Origin: Sclerotiophoma versabilis
Taxonomy: Eukaryota; Ascomycota; Dothideomycetes; Pleosporales; Didymellaceae
DNA: 64,000 nucleotides
Reading direction: 5' to 3'
NCBI GenBank assembly: GCA_012274445.1
Contig: JAAROD010000015.1
Coordinates: 1,922,001-1,986,000 of the forward strand
The notes beneath the pieces were generated by a model. The model made no database searches, was not told where the DNA came from, and saw only the letters and a program-made list of their open reading frames with translations. Below are positions 21,892-33,197 of this stretch, in pieces. The position numbers were made by a program, and so were the translations under genes. Positions within the stretch are counted from its first letter, which is position 1. Every line of letters starts with the position of its first letter.

Positions 21892-23394
21892 GGCATGCTT
21901 GGGTCTAGGATCGGCGCGATGTGTACGCCTCCAGCACTCACTGGTGCTGGAACGGATTCTGAGTGCTCTTTGAAAAAACTTGCGATGATTTCCACGTTGA
22001 CGGGACCTCGGTTCGCTCCCTGTTTGTTCGGTGGCTGAGTTCGCTGCGGCAATGACACTGTATTGACACAATCTTAAGTAAGCGTGCCCAAGTAATGGGC
22101 AAGAAAACCAATATCTGTGGCATCTGCGTTGCGGTGATTTTGGGTCGCCTCCGCTTCGGAAGCTGTGCTGGACCATCTATTTGTCGTCAGGTCTCAATCA
22201 GATACAGTGTACTTGAAGTACCAAGGTTCTCCATTGGGGGCGGCTGTATACTTCTCCCATCCTGTTTGTGAGGGTACAATGTATCACCCAATACGGTCGG
22301 CTTCCATATACGTCCAAGAACAGTTGCGGACTTCCCTCCATTGAAACAACCTCTATAGTCACTACGGGACCATCTTCAAACCACCGAGCACAAGGCTCCT
22401 CATATGGAAAGTTACTCTGCTATGTGTATTTCTTACACGGGGATCCCATCTTTGTAGTGTTACGTCATGATGGGACAGACGGAGTGACGACCGTAGCTGC
22501 ATGGAATATAATCAATACGATTAGATGATCGAAACCGAACCTCGTTGTGTAGAAAGTGGATGGTGTCGGACTTGCTACCGCAGTTGATCCACACGATTCG
22601 GAAGCCGACCACCAGCTATCGTAGAACATGTAGTTGATGACGTTAGATAAGCCTCCTGTAGTATTAAGAGATACACACAGAGGCTTCTACTATACGAGTT
22701 TTGGGTGCTTTTCACGGCCTCATGAAGCTGAGGATACGATGATCTGGGGGTCGATTTGTATTCTGTGATGGATATTGTCGAGAATCCGATCGTTACTGAC
22801 GTGCAGAGCTCGGTGCCTGCTGCATCACTTGTGGTTGAGGTCCCTTCTCAGGAATATTTGATATTGTAGTCGATGTACGAGTTTGGATACTTCAGTTGCA
22901 AAACAGTGGTTGCATCTGCATTCCTTAATGCAGCTAATGCCATAGCATTGCCGTCGACGTCCATGGTCAGATACCGTTGATACTTGATTTCTGGCGCAGT
23001 AGCCCTGTTGTATCCAGTCGGAGGTTTCATTGCAACCACTACGTTGTTGTACAGGAAGACAAGAGTACTGATAATGCCCCCTGTAACATCTGCTTTATAC
23101 AGGATTTGCTCCTCTGATACCCAAGATATTGTAGAAACTTGTGGATAATAGATCGTAAATTACGCCTCGCATTTTAGAATATCCGGTAACGTAGAATCCG
23201 TTAGGTCTGCCGTAGGATGTGGGGGTTGTTCAATAGTCTGTGCATCGGATTGTAGCTCAGCTTCGTGATCGGTAACTTGAGGTGTGGCTTGCACCGTCTG
23301 GAGGAGAAGCAAAGAAGCTAAATAACTATATAACTATATTGGGATTGAGTTAGTAAAATCTACTTGGGCAGGATGTCAGTACCGAAGCGTACAT
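21892..23394 (-). pseudogene. Secreted-protein locus, decayed or with unresolved introns
   Basis: The 5' end is clear. ATG at 23394 and a 12-nt exon precede a 49-nt intron (23382-23334) with a perfect TACTAAC branch site. Exon 2 continues a signal peptide (SYLASLLLLQTVQA). The frame then meets TAA in KCEA*FTIYY (about 23168) and TGA after DYNIKYS (about 22848), plus at least one frame change near 22670. Downstream pieces still look coding (MFYDSWWSASESCG, GEPWYFKYTVSD, PVSAGGVHIAPILDP, stop at 21892). A GTATAT...ACAG intron near 22300 restores part of the frame, so some breaks are introns. I do not recognise the family. The TAA could come from a CAA codon by C-to-T change, as in RIP. Confidence 0.5.
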
Positions 23395-24327
23395 GGAGAA
23401 GCAAGAAGAATCGTCGACTATGAGGAGTCTGACAACATAGTACTTGACTAAGGTCGCACCATCTCTTCTAATACTGTGTCTAAGTCATGTGTCATTCCAA
23501 TTAATCTGAAGCTAATATGAAAAGGCCATATAAAAATTCATGGTCGCGCAGGGTTAAGCTTCAATACAAAAGGCCCTAAAACCAGCGCTTCGACTGTGCA
23601 CTCAAGCCTCGGCACAATTCCTCCCTTTCTTGGTCTTCTCTTTCGAAGACGGAAAGGCTACTGCAGTACAGAGCAAAGCCTACTTGACTTAGTATTCAGA
23701 TTCTGCGTAGATAGTTACAGTCGGTCGGACGTTCGGTTGCATACTGACAGTCGCTCAAAGGGCCTCTACGTCCAGGCCCTTAAGTTGAACTTCGGTGAGG
23801 ACTATTCCCTACATGCAATCTGGTGGGAACAGAGTGCATTGAGATTCAACATATGCGTTTTTGTTAACAGAGATTCGTAGTGGGATGTGGTTGTAGAGCG
23901 GAAGAGCAGAAAGTGTGGGAGGGGGGGGGAGGGGGGGGGCTGCAGGCGCCAGTGGGGCAAGACATACACAGCCCCCGAAGGTCTCTTCTTCACAACAACT
24001 TCCACATGCTTGACTCGAGCCTACACTCTACGAAACTACTTCCATAAAAAGGTGAAGCTCCAGAAAATTGTACTCCCTGAATAAAGAGCTAGTGCGGCTG
24101 ATGCAGGGTCCCAATGAAGAAATGATGCACCCTGACGTAGACGTGACAACGATGCTGCATCTCGCGATGCGTTCCACGATCCTTCTCAAAAGACTGTGGT
24201 GTCGTGCGCCAGGCTAGGTCTCTTATCTGCCAGCTGCTTTTCTCTTGTCCCGCTGATCAAGACATTGAGTATTATTGACAGCTATCGATTCGCCCTGAAA
24301 CTAACTAACAGTGCGCTGAATTCGAAG
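23395..24327. other. Intergenic stretch with a poly-G tract
   Basis: No gene supported. A G-rich run at about 23917-23939 (three G blocks separated by single A) is the one notable feature; the short frames nearby look like chance. Confidence 0.5.
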
Positions 24328-25422
24328 ATGGTCAACACAAAGAGCAAGAGCATCATCATTACTGGCGGGGCTCGCGGTATCGGACGCGCCACAGCACGGT
24401 ACCTTCTTTCACAACCGCTATCCCACCGCGTCTTCCTCATCGATCTGGACGGCGATGAACTCGAGTATGCGGCCACCAAGCACCTGTCTGTCTATACTCC
24501 ACGAGTGGGGTACGCAACAGCGAACCTTCGAAGCCCGAAGGAGATCCGCGAAGCTGTGGCAAAGGCTGCGAAGTTCTTTGATGGCAGAATTGATGTGCTC
24601 ATAAACAATGCAGGTACTGTGGCTCGATCTGTGTAATAGTCGAGTATGAAGTGACACTGTAATGAAGGCATTGCGAGAGCATTCTTCACGACTGGTAATG
24701 GAACGATGGAGGATGTGGCCACAGCAGAGCAATGGCAAGCGTACATTGACACCAACCTGAGTGCGCCATTCTGGATGAGCCAGGCTGTTATCCCGTTCAT
24801 GAAGGCACAAAACCCAAGGATTGAGGGAAAAGGAGAAGTCGAACAGCAGGGTGTGGACCGCGAGAAAGATGTAAAGAGGCAGGCGGAGTTCAGAGACCTC
24901 CCAGAGGACTTGCATGGAAGAGATAAGACTGACGAAGGCGGTTGTATCCTACATATCTCTTCTTTCCGAGCTCACCAGTCCGATCCTGACTGCGAAGGCT
25001 ACGGTTCAACGAAAGCCGGGCTACTAGGCTTGACGCAAGCCATGGCAGTGTCTTGCCAGCGCTGGGGCATACGTGTGAACATGATATCGCCCGGCTGGGT
25101 CAGTGTCGCGCACGAGTGCAAGGAAGGTGACGAGGCAGCGGCAGGAACACAAGGTGCGCCACATGAGGACAGTGCGAAGAAGGCGAGGTTAGAGATCTGG
25201 ATGGGCAATCACAGTGAGTTGCACCACAGGCAGCATCTTGTCGGTCGAGTGGGTCAGGGAGAGGACATTGCTGAGGCGATCGAGTACGCAATGGGTGCTG
25301 GCTTCATGAGCGGACAGGTAAGTTGACGACTGTTGATTTAGTCACTGAGGTAATGGCTGATTGTGACCCAGGAGATAATTTTGGACGGAGGTGCTAGCAA
25401 GAGAAAAAACCCGGACGTATAG
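24328..25422 (+). CDS. Short-chain dehydrogenase/reductase with a charged insertion
   Basis: Three exons (24328-24613, 24668-25317, 25372-25422) with two 54-nt introns give 328 residues. Classical SDR landmarks are present: TGGARGIG cofactor motif (12-19), NNAG (93-96), catalytic Ser in ILHISSF (about 193), YGSTK with Tyr207 and Lys211, and the C-terminal GQEIILDGG. Between the helix ending IPFMKAQNP and the strand CILHISS lies an extra, highly charged segment of about 40 residues (EGKGEVEQQGVDREKDVKRQ and onward) that typical family members lack; the usual length is near 250-280. It is not obviously an intron, as no in-frame GT-AG pair removes it cleanly. Substrate unknown. Confidence 0.87.
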
Positions 25423-25674
25423 CTACTTCCGCCCACGCACGCACTACGGCATTGAACACAAAGCTCTGACTATCTCCCATAAACCTTACTAGCTCGTTCT
25501 AGCATTTCGTAATCGAGTGCAGCAAAGCTCGAACGATGGGTCCATCACTGACGCAGTCACAGGCCAGGTGCGGCCCACGTGACCGTTGCTGCCTTCCGCC
25601 TCAGGGCTGTCCTAGGTTCGTCACTACCACAACAGCGTTCCATTTCTATCAGAACATAAATTTATAAAAGTACG
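25423..25674. promoter_or_regulatory. Upstream region of the U6 snRNA gene with TATA box
   Basis: A TATA-like element TTTATAAAAG (25661-25670) lies just upstream of the U6 5' stem, fitting a TATA-dependent RNA polymerase III promoter, although it is closer to the inferred 5' end than the usual -30. Confidence 0.5.
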
Positions 25675-25780
25675 CTCTTTTGCCTACGGGCAAATGGTCA
25701 ATTGAAACTATACAGAGAAGATTAGCATGGCCCCTGCACTAAGGATGACACGCGAATCGGAAGAGAAGCTACCATTTTTT
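25675..25780 (+). ncRNA. U6 spliceosomal snRNA
   Basis: The core is unmistakable. It has the ACAGAGA box (TACAGAGAAG, 25711-25720), the AGC triad region (ATTAGCATGG), the 3' internal stem-loop (CCCCTGCACTAAGGATGACACGC) and a six-T terminator at 25775-25780. The 5' stem-loop is TTTGCC-TACG-GGCAAA (25679-25694). U6 forms the catalytic centre of the spliceosome with U2 and is made by RNA polymerase III. The exact 5' end is uncertain by a few bases. A TATA box lies upstream and a B-box-like element lies just after the terminator. Confidence 0.95.
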
Positions 25781-25786
25781 GTTTGG

Positions 25787-25798
25787 AAGTTCGAGTCT
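25787..25798 (+). promoter_or_regulatory. B-box-like element downstream of U6
   Basis: AAGTTCGAGTCT resembles the RNA polymerase III B box (GGTTCGANNCC) and lies under 10 bp after the U6 terminator. In budding yeast the U6 B box is also downstream, but much farther away. Function here is inference. Confidence 0.4.
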
Positions 25799-27065
25799 CT
25801 TCAAGGTAACCACCTAATAGTGCTGCCTTCTTTTATCCTTTCAACTGCCCTTTGCTACTATTGTGCACCTGCAGTGGTTCCTCATATAACTTCAGACTTT
25901 CGACAACGCCTTGTCAACACGCATGCACCTCTTGATTTTTTTTAGCTTCTCTCTGATCTAGTACATTCTTAGCCCCTCATATCGTGGGAATAGGCCGTGA
26001 TAATATATTTGGAACTGCACACTGTGTAGCGTACGTTCGGTTACCATTCTGATAGTACATGAGAAATCCACGGCAAAATTCTGATGCGCAAACATCATCC
26101 TCGAGGCCCTGCAGCAATTGAAGGCATAAGTCCGACATGTTCTGAACTATGATTTGGACTATTTTACCGCAAAGACAATATGCTTATGATTCATAGTGGT
26201 TGGTGGTCTCTTCACGTTCTCACTGACACACAAAACTCTGGTTCCGCACCATCTCAACCAGGGCTCAACCAAGTTATGGAAAGCGCACGAAAGCTAAATA
26301 CATTCAAAATGAAAAGCAAACACTATAAAATAGTAAGATCACTCACAGCCTTCACCCAAACAATATTAGAAGTACAATTACAAATTTCGAGTCTTACAAA
26401 CTGGGCGTATGCTGCCCCCAACCCAGCCTCAACCCTGAACACCTCCAGCCACACCCCAGATTCAATGTCATGGCCGTTCACTTCCAACTACCTACTGAAG
26501 CACACGAAGGAACCCACTTCGCCCAGCTCTGCCGTGCACCAAATCCGTACCCTCACACGGCCCTCGAGTCCCAGAGCCGCATGAACGGTGTAATGAAAAC
26601 AGTCAAAAAAATCAAGGATTTCCTTCTGTCCAAGTCGTCCTTGATCGATCGGTTTTTTTTGGAAGACCTCCAGGGTAGTGTGTGACCACCCATTGTACAG
26701 AAGGAATATGCAGGTCTTGAAAGGTGGGGGAAAGGTAGAGGAGATAAGGACCTGCTAGGTGGTAGATGATCGGTGGTGGATGATGAGGTGCTCGCGCGTT
26801 CATAACTTTGATCTACTGTGAGCAGCGGGGTCTGAAGGCCTTTGGTGCAGGATTGTCTATTGCACAGGCTGCGTAGAAGAGTATTGTTCACAAGGACCTA
26901 TCAGGTTGCACACTGTGTATAAATTCGCCTTGCGGGGCTCCTACGAATATGGGGAACCATGTCCGTAGCAATTTTCCTAGATTTACTTACATCAGTCGTC
27001 GCTTGTTGCTACTCCGAAGTACAACGACCCTCTGTCAGTGTTGGATTGATGCGTTGTCTATGTGG
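25799..27065. other. Intergenic stretch, no gene seen
   Basis: Only short frames with no domain content (for example 26180-26584). It should contain the 3' UTR of the dolichol kinase gene that ends at 27066. Confidence 0.5.
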
Positions 27066-29937
27066 CTACAGTCTTACCCCTCTCACCAGAACCCATAGCA
27101 CCACGGGCACAACCACGTTATCGTTACCGCCTGTTAGCACTGCCTCATTAAGACTGGCACCAGCCGCACATAACGCAGCCTTCCCAATCGTGAGCGCTCC
27201 GTCGACCGCCAATTCCGCAATTGTCTTCGATGCCGCATTAGCGTCGCCCCATCCTAAGTGCAACCACACTCTTGCGAATACAAGACCAATGGTGACGGCA
27301 ACAGCAAATGCTAATGAGCCTTCAAGAGACTTCCCACCAGCCCATGGCCACTTACGTCTGCCATAACGTCTGCCTATGAGCGATGCTGCTGCGTCACCCA
27401 TGCCTACGCAGACGACGCCTGCAACCATACTGACATCTCTTGATGCGACTTCCCAGCCTTCCCATGGCTTGTTGCCGGCACGCTCGACTGCTGCTAGAGA
27501 CAGCCAGAGTGGAATAGCGCATCCAATCAGTAAGAATATGTGTGAGACAACAACGGGACCACGCAGGTCTCGTCCGTCGACATATGGGGTGAGGAAGGTG
27601 GCAATGGGCCGAGATAGAGGCGGCAATTGACTTGCGCGGATCAGATCGAGAAGAAGGAAGATAGCGAGAACCAGCGCGAGCGCAAGTGCGACAAAACATG
27701 GATCGATGTAAATCGTCGGTAGTAACATGGCCACCATGGTGCCGTGAAACACTTTTCTGCGGGTGTCGACTTCGACCAACGAAGAGAGTGAGAAGACGGA
27801 CAGTAGGCCAACGAGTATGGTGCCAGCACAGTAGACGCACAGCAGGAGGCGGGTGTTTGCTTCGCCAAGGATGATAGTGCGAATATAATCAGCTGGCGCA
27901 AGGGTTGCAGCTGTTTGTGCCAAGTCATCTGAATCCTGTATTGGTGGAAGAGGTACCCACCAGTCAAGGTTCCAGCGAAATACTTCCCAACGCACTCTCT
28001 GGACGTTACCAAAGAGGTAACTAATGGCCCAGCCGAATGGCTCTTGATTGCGTAGTGCATACTCGCCAATGATATATCTCAGTGGTCCAAGTATGATTAT
28101 GACAACAACCACGTAGAAGTAACCCGCATACGCCCACTTTCTGACCATGGCCTGAGTGGATGTTAAGGACAGATAGGACTGCGCAATCGACTTCGAGCGT
28201 TTTCGACTTGAGAGTCGGTGTTTCGAGGTATGATCATCGGCCACCAGCGCGGGCAATGTATTTCTGCGCATGCGTCTTTGGCCATCCACTAGATTGACGT
28301 CAATGTCGGGGTCGTCAAAACCGGGTTTTTGTGAATCCACTGCCGATTGCGGTTCGTGTCCGTTGGCCAGGTCGTTGTTGTGCATTGGATCTTTTATCTT
28401 CAGCTTGAAACTGATGGTTTTCTGGAGTGGACCTCCCATCATGGACTCGTCCTCATCCGCGTCACTGTCAGAGATATGTCCTCGTGCCATGCCTAGACTT
28501 CGCTGGGGTCGTAGACTTTTGTTCAGAGTCTGGAGGAAGGATTGCCGGTTTCTGATAATCTGACCAGCACGCCTGAAACGCCACCGTGGAATTCTGGCAA
28601 GCGCAACACCCCACTTGAGAACCTTTCCGCAAGTCACGAAGAGTCCTACGCCGCCAAGCCACATCAAGGTTTTGAGGATCCCCGCCTGCGGAGATGTGGT
28701 AAAGAGCAGAAGGTTGATCAACCCAATAGAAAGCAGGTGCAGTTCTGTAGAGAGCAGGCTCGTGGTAGTCAAATAGTAAAGTGGTGGAAGCAGGGCTTGG
28801 TGCAGCGGAAAAAGTATTGCCAGAATGTCCGGGTCAAGTCCTTGTTCTGGTGGAGGTAGCTTGAGCTTGTATGGCCTTGATGCAAGCATTTTGGAAGGTA
28901 TGTCTGTATTTTCGGAAGCTAGAAGTGGTAGGATCGAGATGAACCAGTGAGCTGGAGAATAGCCCAAAAGCGGCTTACCGAATGGTACAAGCTGTGGCGG
29001 CAATGCAGCCAGTCCAAGTATGATATTAGCTAGTAACGGTTTTGGGTATGATGCAAAAAGGGATATCGAAATCAAGGTGGGCAGAATGGCAGGGTATAGT
29101 ATTGGCGCTGGGTCAAAGGACGCAGGTATGCGTATCCGCTGGCGGAACCGTGGCGTCGAGAGAGGGTCTGCTTTCCATGAATGGTAGAGCAGTCTGAGAG
29201 GATAAGCTCCTAGAACGCCTGCCATGACTGCGGCATGAGTAGCGAATTCTGCTGGGCACAAATTAGCTACGTTCTTCGCCCAACCTTTCTATGCAAATAA
29301 ACCGACCTCTGTGCCACTCAAGCAGGTTGGACCAGCAGGCGCAGCCATTGATGGCAAGGAAGCCTATGCCAGCCAAAAGCGCTGTCTCAGTTGTTCTCCT
29401 GACCACTTCATTGCGCCGCCTCTTGATGTATTTCTGCCTAGCTGCTTTTGCTTCCTGGTCTGTTGGAGATGCCTTTCCGGCTTGTAATGCATTTTTCTTC
29501 TCCTGAAAATACTCCTCGGAGTACTTGCGCGCTTCTTCTTCGATTTGTGTTGGGGTCAGTAGTGGACTGAGCCCCTCCTCCCGCAACCCTTTCCCATCAC
29601 GGAGACCCTTGCGTGGCCTCAAGGGAGGCGCTGGCAACGCTTTTACAAACTGATAGCCTTCATCGTCAGCCTCAGTGCCGCTCTCGCTCGGCGATTGCGA
29701 ACTGCGTTTCCTGCGTTTCCTGCTGTCTTCGTCTGATATTGTGCGGTCGGAGGGACGAGGGGGTGTTCGAGATGCTGATGCATTGTTGCTCGAGGTTTCG
29801 CTGCGAGCCTGAGCGTCCCCTAGGTCTACTCTGTGACGAAGGTATGGATGCGGCGAACGACGGAATAGCTCGAGTGCTTCGACTTCAGAGGTGTTAGGCG
29901 CATCTAGCTGCGCGCCTGAGGGGTCTTGTTTGTGCAT
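27066..29937 (-). CDS. SEC59: Dolichol kinase (Sec59 family)
   Basis: Two exons (29937-29307 and 29248-27066) with a 58-nt intron give 937 residues; the junction reads LLEWHR-EFATHAAV. The N-terminal 200 residues are charged and probably cytosolic (RKRRKRSS, LTPTQIEEEARKYSEEYFQEK). Then come many membrane helices and, near the C terminus, the CTP-binding region of dolichol kinases (VCVGMGDAAASLIGRRYGRRKWPWAGGKSLEGS). The enzyme phosphorylates dolichol with CTP in the ER membrane for N-glycosylation, O-mannosylation and GPI anchors. The ATG at 29937 is the first in frame; the open frame goes further upstream only with non-ATG codons. The N-terminal extension is typical of filamentous fungi. 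Confidence 0.92.
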
Positions 29938-30505
29938 CGCGCTATGCGGTTTCCGAGCTCTAAACTTGTCGTTTTTGCGGAGGAGAGTATATGGCGACCG
30001 ATTTGATGTGTCGTGCGTGGCTAATGAGCTGTCTGTTGCTATTCGAAAGCGCCGTGTTTGGTGGGTTCGATGAGCATTGTGGTGTTGCAAGATCAGCGAG
30101 CGTGTTCAATGCCAGTCGCACAGAGGAGTGAAATGAGTGAGTTGGATTGCGCTTGCGTCAACTTCGGGCCTTGCATAGCACAGGAGATGTTTTGTCTAAG
30201 GCCATGCCTGAAGCCTTGACTGACTGATCTCACATCTAGCGGCATGGCGTGTTGGGTAAACCCGTGCTGACGTTGCGTCTCCACTTTCGGAAAGCTCACG
30301 GCAACTTTAACCCGAATTGTCATTGTTGAGTACCGTAATTGCTAAATGAGTGCGTTCTTTACATTCACATGCAAGAACTGCAGCCGAAGGCACGTGAATG
30401 CGAGTGATGTGTCTGTTACTAAATTCGTATTGTACAATGGTCTACCCCATCTTGACTATACTCAAAATACTAAGTTGATGTATAATGGCCGCTTGAGTCC
30501 TTCCT
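29938..30505. other. Intergenic stretch
   Basis: Promoter of the dolichol kinase gene and 3' UTR of the aminopeptidase gene. No gene seen. Confidence 0.5.
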
Positions 30506-33197
30506 TCACAAGTACTTGTGCTCCTTAAGCCAGGCCTTGACGTCTTCTGAATCACGCTCTAGCCAGGCAGCCTTGGCGCTGACGCTGTCGAGAGCCTGGG
30601 AAAGCGACATATCGAACCCCTTTGTGTTCTTGTCCTTGAAGAAGGCCTCGATGTCCTGTATGTGCTCGCGGTGCGTGAAGCTCGATGTAGCAATGGCAAC
30701 CACAGAGCTTAACAGCGGTAGGCTGACGGGAAGCCTCTTTACAAGCTCCTCCCAGTTGTCCTTGGTGAACTTCCAAAGCGCGTTGCATCCCCCCACGTGC
30801 GCACGAAGGCCAGACAATGGCAGGTAGATGTCCTGGGTCTTAACGTCCTTGCTAAGCGAGAGATCAAGTGTGCGCTGAATGAGTTCTGGAGACTTGGCTC
30901 GTCCAAGCGCACGCAGCGCAGTGTTGCGCTCCACACTTGTCTCAGCATTGATGGCCTCGTTCTCGATGATGTCGTACTCTGCCTTGCCACCTTTGTCTAG
31001 GACGATGGCGTAGACGCTGCCCCGAAGGTTAGGGTGAATAGCTTTCTTGTCGCCGGCCTTGAACTTCTCCAACATCTCAAACGCGGCCTTCGAGATAGTA
31101 TCGTCGGAAAAGCCAGCCGCGCCGAACATCATAGCCTTGAACTGCTGCTCAAGGTGACCGTCGCTCTCAGTGAACGTCCAGCCCAACTCGTGTGCCTTAC
31201 TGCTGCAAAGATCACGCTGGAATGCCTTGAGGGCGTCCTTAACCTCCTGGTCCTCGAAAATCCATGCACCGCGCAGCGTGGCAATGCGAGTAATGATCTC
31301 TGACCAGACAACAAATTCAGGTTCCTGCTTGAAGCTGTCAAGTAGTGACAGGATACCAGATGTCTTCTGGTAACCAGAAGCAGCCAAAGAACCTGCATCA
31401 GCGATCATACCTGCGCGGTCTTCGACAGAAAGAAGACCCTCCTTAGCAGCAGCACCAAGCTTCTCCAATCGCTCAGGGGTGTAGGAAGTACGGTAGAAAC
31501 CGGAATGATCGGCGTTGAGCTTGAAGAAATCTGTATCCTTGAGCTTGAGGTTCTTCTCACGTTCGAAGAGGGTAACATCTTCATCCACACCCTCCCTGGT
31601 TCGCAGGGCCAGGAAGATTGGATAAAGGGTCTCGTCTTCCTCAGGCTTGACGTCACCCGTGCGAAGGTAACGGTTCTGCTTTAGATGGATGGAGTCGGAG
31701 TTTTCAGTAACGCTGACGACTGGGAAGCCGACCTTCTTAGTCCAGATGTCCATGACCTTCTCGACATCCTTGCCGCTGGCGTCGGACAGAGCAGCCCAGA
31801 GATCGCCGGTTTGAGTGTTTCCATAGGCGTGCTTCTTGAGATACCTGCGGATACCCTCCATGAAGACATCCTCGCCCAGATATTTCGAGATCATGCGGAT
31901 GACACTCGAGCCCTTTGAGTATGAGATAGCATCGAAGATCTGGTTGATCTCGTCCGCCCTCTTGATAGGGACTTCGATGGGATGACTGCTGCGCAGCGAA
32001 TCCAGGGAAAGCGCGCCGGCAAGTGTGTCCGTAACGTAACCCTCCCAGACCTTCCAGTCAGGGTAGAATACATTACAAGAGTACCAAGACATCCATGTTG
32101 CGAAACCTTCGTTAAGCCACAAGCCTTCCCAGAAGTCCATGGTGACCAAGTTGCCGAACCACTGGTGCGCAAGCTCGTGCTGTACAGTTTCAGCAACCCG
32201 CTGCTTAGTGGACGCACCGGCGTTCTTCTCATCAATGAGGACGTCGACTACGCGGTAAGTAATCAAACCCCAGTTCTCCATGGCGCCTGCACTGAAGTCA
32301 GGAATAGCGACCATGTCCATCTTGGGCAGAGGGAAAGAGCTGTCGAATGTCTCCTCGTAGAACTTCAGCGTCTTTGCAGCAAGGTCGAGGGAGAACCTGC
32401 CGTGCTCGATGTCGCTACCCTTAGGGGCGTATACTCTGACAGGAACACGGAAGTCCTTGGTCTCGATGTAGTTCAGCTCTCCGACGATGAACGCCAAGAG
32501 ATACGTCGACATGAGTGGGGTGGGGTTGAAGGTGACGGCCTTCCTCTTCCCGCTGATGACCTTCGAGTCGACCTGCTTCTCCGAAGCCACATCCATATTG
32601 CTCAGGCATGTCATCTTCTCGTCTGCCACGAGCGTGACAGTGAATTTCGACTTCAGTGCTGGCTCGTCAAAGCAGGGGAATGCCCGCCTAGCATCGGTAG
32701 GCTCCATCTGTGTTGTAGCCAGCCATGTATCTGAACCGTCTGCTGTCTTCGAGGAGGAGCGGTAGAAACCTGCCATGTCGTCGTTGAGCGTACCAGTGAA
32801 GGTCATAGTGAGCTTTGCCTTGCTGCCGCCGGGGAGTGTTTGGTCGAAGTCGACCTTCGTCCACTGCTTCTCCACATCGTGTGTGACCTTGGGGTTGCTG
32901 GAGACGACCTCGTCGCCGGAGGTGATCTTCGTCGAGTGGATCTTGAGTTCGTTGGTATTGAGAGAGATCGAGGTGCTGTCTTCGACAACGTCTAGACTAG
33001 AGAGGTCAGCATGGTACTCCACCGCAGCTAGAGTCTCAAACATACTCGATGGTCACTGAACCCTCATACGTGAACTTCTCAAAGTCCGGCTCGAGGGTCA
33101 GGTCGTAGTGGATTGGCTTGACGTTGGCGGGCAGCACCTCGCGGGACTTGGTGACGTCCACGTGGGAGTGAACGTCTGCGCCAGAGTGTCTACACAT
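30506..33197 (-). CDS. APE2: M1-family zinc aminopeptidase (Ape2/Aap1 type)
   Basis: Two exons (33197-33046 and 32996-30506) with a 49-nt GTATGT...CTCTAG intron give 880 residues, the usual length. Joining gives EGSVTIDLDVVEDS, the expected M1 N terminus. Catalytic motifs: exopeptidase signature GAMENWG (about 288-294) and zinc site HELAHQWFGN (324-328 for HELAH), followed by WLNEGFATW, which supplies the third ligand Glu. The C-terminal half is the ERAP1_C-like helical domain. The enzyme removes neutral and basic N-terminal residues from peptides, mainly in the cytosol. The chosen start MCRHSG matches the family. The frame remains open upstream to about 33560 with further ATGs and an Arg-rich, acid-poor composition, so a longer, possibly mitochondrial isoform is conceivable. 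Confidence 0.96.

Noticed and set aside
23596..23880. Plus-strand frame of 94 codons in the gap before the SDR gene
   Set aside because: No domain, no splice continuation and close to low-complexity sequence.
26180..26584. Plus-strand frame of 134 codons after U6
   Set aside because: Ser/Thr/Pro-rich translation without a domain and no splice partners; not enough to call a gene.
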